From contig CAIRRW010000271.1 in the NCBI GenBank assembly GCA_903881065.1, forward strand, positions 1 through 7,765: a stretch of DNA of 7,765 nt. The letters are read 5' to 3'. Shown here in pieces: positions 6,174-7,765 of the stretch. The position numbers and the translations under genes were made by a program. The stretch is from an uncultured Bacteroidota bacterium. GTDB lineage: Bacteria; Bacteroidota; Bacteroidia; 2-12-FULL-35-15. Under the pieces are notes generated by a model that saw only the letters and a list, made by a program, of their open reading frames with translations, ran no database searches and was not told the origin of the DNA. How positions within the stretch are numbered: position 1 is the first letter of the stretch; every line of letters starts with the position of its first letter.

Positions 6174-7091
6174 ATGAAAAATTCAATATTGTTAATTATT
6201 TCTATTCCGCTTATGATGGTTTTGATGTTATCAAACATCAACAAAGCGTATAGTAAAACAGATACTATTCCTGCAAAGCATGACACTTCATCTGTAGGGA
6301 AAACTTGCATTGACTGCCATGGTGGCTTGATGGCGAAAAAAATTACACACCCATCGAAAACAGATAAAGGCTGTCAGGATTGCCATAACAAAGGTGATGT
6401 GGAACATCCTAAAACTGCTATTTCACTGATAAATAATATTTCCGACTTGTGTTATTCTTGTCATGATAAAAAGAAACAACAGATTGCAAATTCTCCTTTT
6501 GTACATAAAGTAGTTAATGATAAAAAATCATGTACTAATTGTCACTCGCCGCACTCGGCTGACGAAAAGGGTTTGCTGGTAGCAAAGCGGAAAGATCTTT
6601 GTTTGAGTTGTCATAACAAAGCAATTGCGGTGAGCCCTACTAAAACGTTGCCGGATATTGAGAAACTTGCTAAAACAAGTAAAACACTTCACCCTCCGTT
6701 TAAAACCTGCTCAAAAACTTGTCATAATCCGCATGGTTCCAAGGATTATAGATTGTTGGATCTTGCTTTCCCTGTTAATAATTATTTGCAGGTGAATGTT
6801 GATTCGTTTGGTTTATGCTGGGAATGTCATGAAATGGATTTGGTGCAGGCTGAAAAAACTACCATCACCAATTTCAGAAATGGCGATAGAAATCTTCATT
6901 ATGTGCATGTTCACGGAGAAAAAGGCAGAAGCTGCACTATGTGCCACAGCCCACATGCAACTAATAATGCTCATTTAATAAAAGATAAAGTAGGTTTTGG
7001 AAGTTGGGAATTCAAGATGAATTATAATGCAAATGATGCCGGCGGTTCGTGTACGCCTGCCTGTCATCAGGAACGAAAGTACACACGATAG
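6174..7091 (+). CDS. Nine-site multiheme cytochrome c with two CX3CH motifs
   Basis: This 305-residue protein is a soluble or barrel-bound periplasmic electron carrier. The signal peptide is a hydrophobic stretch ending in KAYS, with a likely cut after residue 27 and no lipobox. Seven CXXCH sites start at 45, 67, 93, 120, 143, 215 and 254. Two CX3CH sites are at 179-184 (CSKTCH, followed by NPHG) and 293-298 (CTPACH, close to the C-terminus). Twelve other histidines (36, 59, 78, 111, 127, 173, 187, 242, 245, 247, 261, 267) are available as second ligands, including a cluster HYVHVH at 242-247. Heme spacing is irregular, unlike the periodic array in the first operon gene, so this is not a simple paralogue. 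The ATG lies 2 bases after the barrel stop codon, which implies translational coupling and a matched amount of both products. By analogy with known conduits it may be the heme chain that docks in the barrel; that position is inference. Whether the CX3CH sites are loaded with heme cannot be told from sequence. Confidence 0.9.
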   Translation: MKNSILLIISIPLMMVLMLSNINKAYSKTDTIPAKHDTSSVGKTCIDCHGGLMAKKITHPSKTDKGCQDCHNKGDVEHPKTAISLINNISDLCYSCHDKKKQQIANSPFVHKVVNDKKSCTNCHSPHSADEKGLLVAKRKDLCLSCHNKAIAVSPTKTLPDIEKLAKTSKTLHPPFKTCSKTCHNPHGSKDYRLLDLAFPVNNYLQVNVDSFGLCWECHEMDLVQAEKTTITNFRNGDRNLHYVHVHGEKGRSCTMCHSPHATNNAHLIKDKVGFGSWEFKMNYNANDAGGSCTPACHQERKYTR

Positions 7092-7115
7092 TGATTGTTT
7101 TTTCATTGTAAAAGA

Positions 7116-7149
7116 AAAGTCCCGTTCTTCAATTGAAGAACGGGACTTT
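7116..7149. terminator. Bidirectional intrinsic terminator between convergent genes
   Basis: AAAGTCCCGTTCTTC (7116-7130) and GAAGAACGGGACTTT (7135-7149) form a perfect 15-bp stem around an AATT loop. T-rich sequence follows on both strands (CTGCTTTT on the plus strand; TCTTTTAC on the minus strand). It lies between the stop codons of the cytochrome operon and the convergent hypothetical gene and can serve both. Confidence 0.92.
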
Positions 7150-7166
7150 CTGCTTTTAAATTAATC

Positions 7167-7765
7167 TTAACAATTAATACTTTGCGTGGGCGACGGAATG
7201 CCAACTTCCACATCGTTAATCAACAGCAAGGTATAATAGCTGCGCTCTTCAGGACTTGCCAGGTCAATATTCGGGCGGGTATCAATAGCGTGAGGATGAG
7301 TAACGGTTTTAAAATAAGTGAAACTTGTTTCTTTACCGCGTTTGCTGTAGATGTTGCCACCTGCGCAATGTTCGAGAGTGAATTTCATATCAACACCAGA
7401 AGGCACTTTCGCTAATTTCATAGCTGTGGTTACTGTAAGTTTGTCAATCACTATTTCACTGCCAATCAACCGAAGGTCTTTACCGATAGCATCGGTATAG
7501 CCGCTGTTCTTTTTAATTGTTTGAATTGCCGGACGCAAAGTTGCCATGTTAGTAGCAATCATTTCATCGCGTTCCTTGTTTTTTGCTGTTACTGCTACCT
7601 GCATGGCATCGGCAGCATCAATTTCTTTAATCATAGCATCGCAATAGCCCTGCTCATCAGAAATTTGAGAGGGAGACAATCCAACACTCGAACCATCTAT
7701 TGCAATCTGTGCTCTGTAATTCACTAACCACGCACGTTGCTTGGCAATTTCGTGTGGGAAATAAG
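7167..7765 (-). CDS. Conserved hypothetical protein, 5'-partial
   Basis: The frame is open from the right edge to the stop at 7167-7169, so the true start is probably outside the window. A GTG at 7722-7724 could start it, but 13 further in-frame codons upstream (YFPHEIAKQRAWL) read naturally into the protein and fit a helical N-terminal part. About 198 residues are visible. The N-terminal half looks alpha-helical with many Ala, Asp and Glu. The C-terminal half looks like a beta-sandwich: NSGYTDAIGKDL, then a strand with NIYSKRGKETSFTYF, DTRPNI, RSYYTLLLINDVEVG and a short tail. From memory this pattern occurs in a hypothetical family of roughly 200 residues in Bacteroidota and some other phyla; its function is unknown to me. 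No signal peptide is visible in the part present. It is convergent with the cytochrome operon, is more GC-rich than its neighbours, and shows no link to electron transfer. Confidence 0.75.
   Translation of the reverse strand, partial: YFPHEIAKQRAWLVNYRAQIAIDGSSVGLSPSQISDEQGYCDAMIKEIDAADAMQVAVTAKNKERDEMIATNMATLRPAIQTIKKNSGYTDAIGKDLRLIGSEIVIDKLTVTTAMKLAKVPSGVDMKFTLEHCAGGNIYSKRGKETSFTYFKTVTHPHAIDTRPNIDLASPEERSYYTLLLINDVEVGIPSPTQSINC

Noticed and set aside
6796..6978. 60-codon frame overlapping the second multiheme cytochrome
   Set aside because: It is out of frame within a gene whose heme motifs run continuously through the same bases.

Overview
The window reads as a chromosomal segment of an AT-rich Bacteroidota-like bacterium. 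Support for this: start codons sit in A/T-rich leaders without clear Shine-Dalgarno sites, one upstream region carries an exact Bacteroidota-type promoter (TTTG, 19 bases, TAnnTTTG), and the last gene resembles a hypothetical family I associate with Bacteroidota. The assignment rests on style of sequence and not on a marker gene.

Layout. Positions 1-346 hold no convincing gene but do hold a hairpin-forming stretch. Next come a secreted tetraheme cytochrome (347-1096), a strong intrinsic terminator (1124-1150) and an NHL-type beta-propeller lipoprotein (1169-2341). A 336-base gap (2342-2677) carries a nested inverted repeat and a good promoter. A tight three-gene operon follows: a nine-heme, membrane-anchored periplasmic cytochrome with a long disordered-looking tail (2678-4162), a 657-residue outer-membrane beta-barrel (4198-6171), and a second nine-site multiheme cytochrome with two CX3CH sites (6174-7091). 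A perfect 15-bp bidirectional terminator (7116-7149) separates this operon from a convergent conserved hypothetical gene that runs off the right edge (7167-7765, minus strand).

Working model (inference). The five cytochrome, propeller and barrel genes look like an extracellular electron transfer locus. The two nine-heme cytochromes would carry electrons across the periplasm and into the barrel. The barrel would form the outer-membrane conduit. The small tetraheme protein encoded first could be the extracellular acceptor. Its motif order resembles, from memory, the OmcE-like tetraheme family, whose Geobacter member polymerises into a heme nanowire. The NHL propeller lipoprotein is a frequent companion of such conduits, possibly as an assembly or secretion factor. 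Together the three cytochromes offer 22 covalent heme sites. No inner-membrane quinol oxidase, cytochrome maturation gene, mobile element, tRNA, rRNA or CRISPR array is visible.
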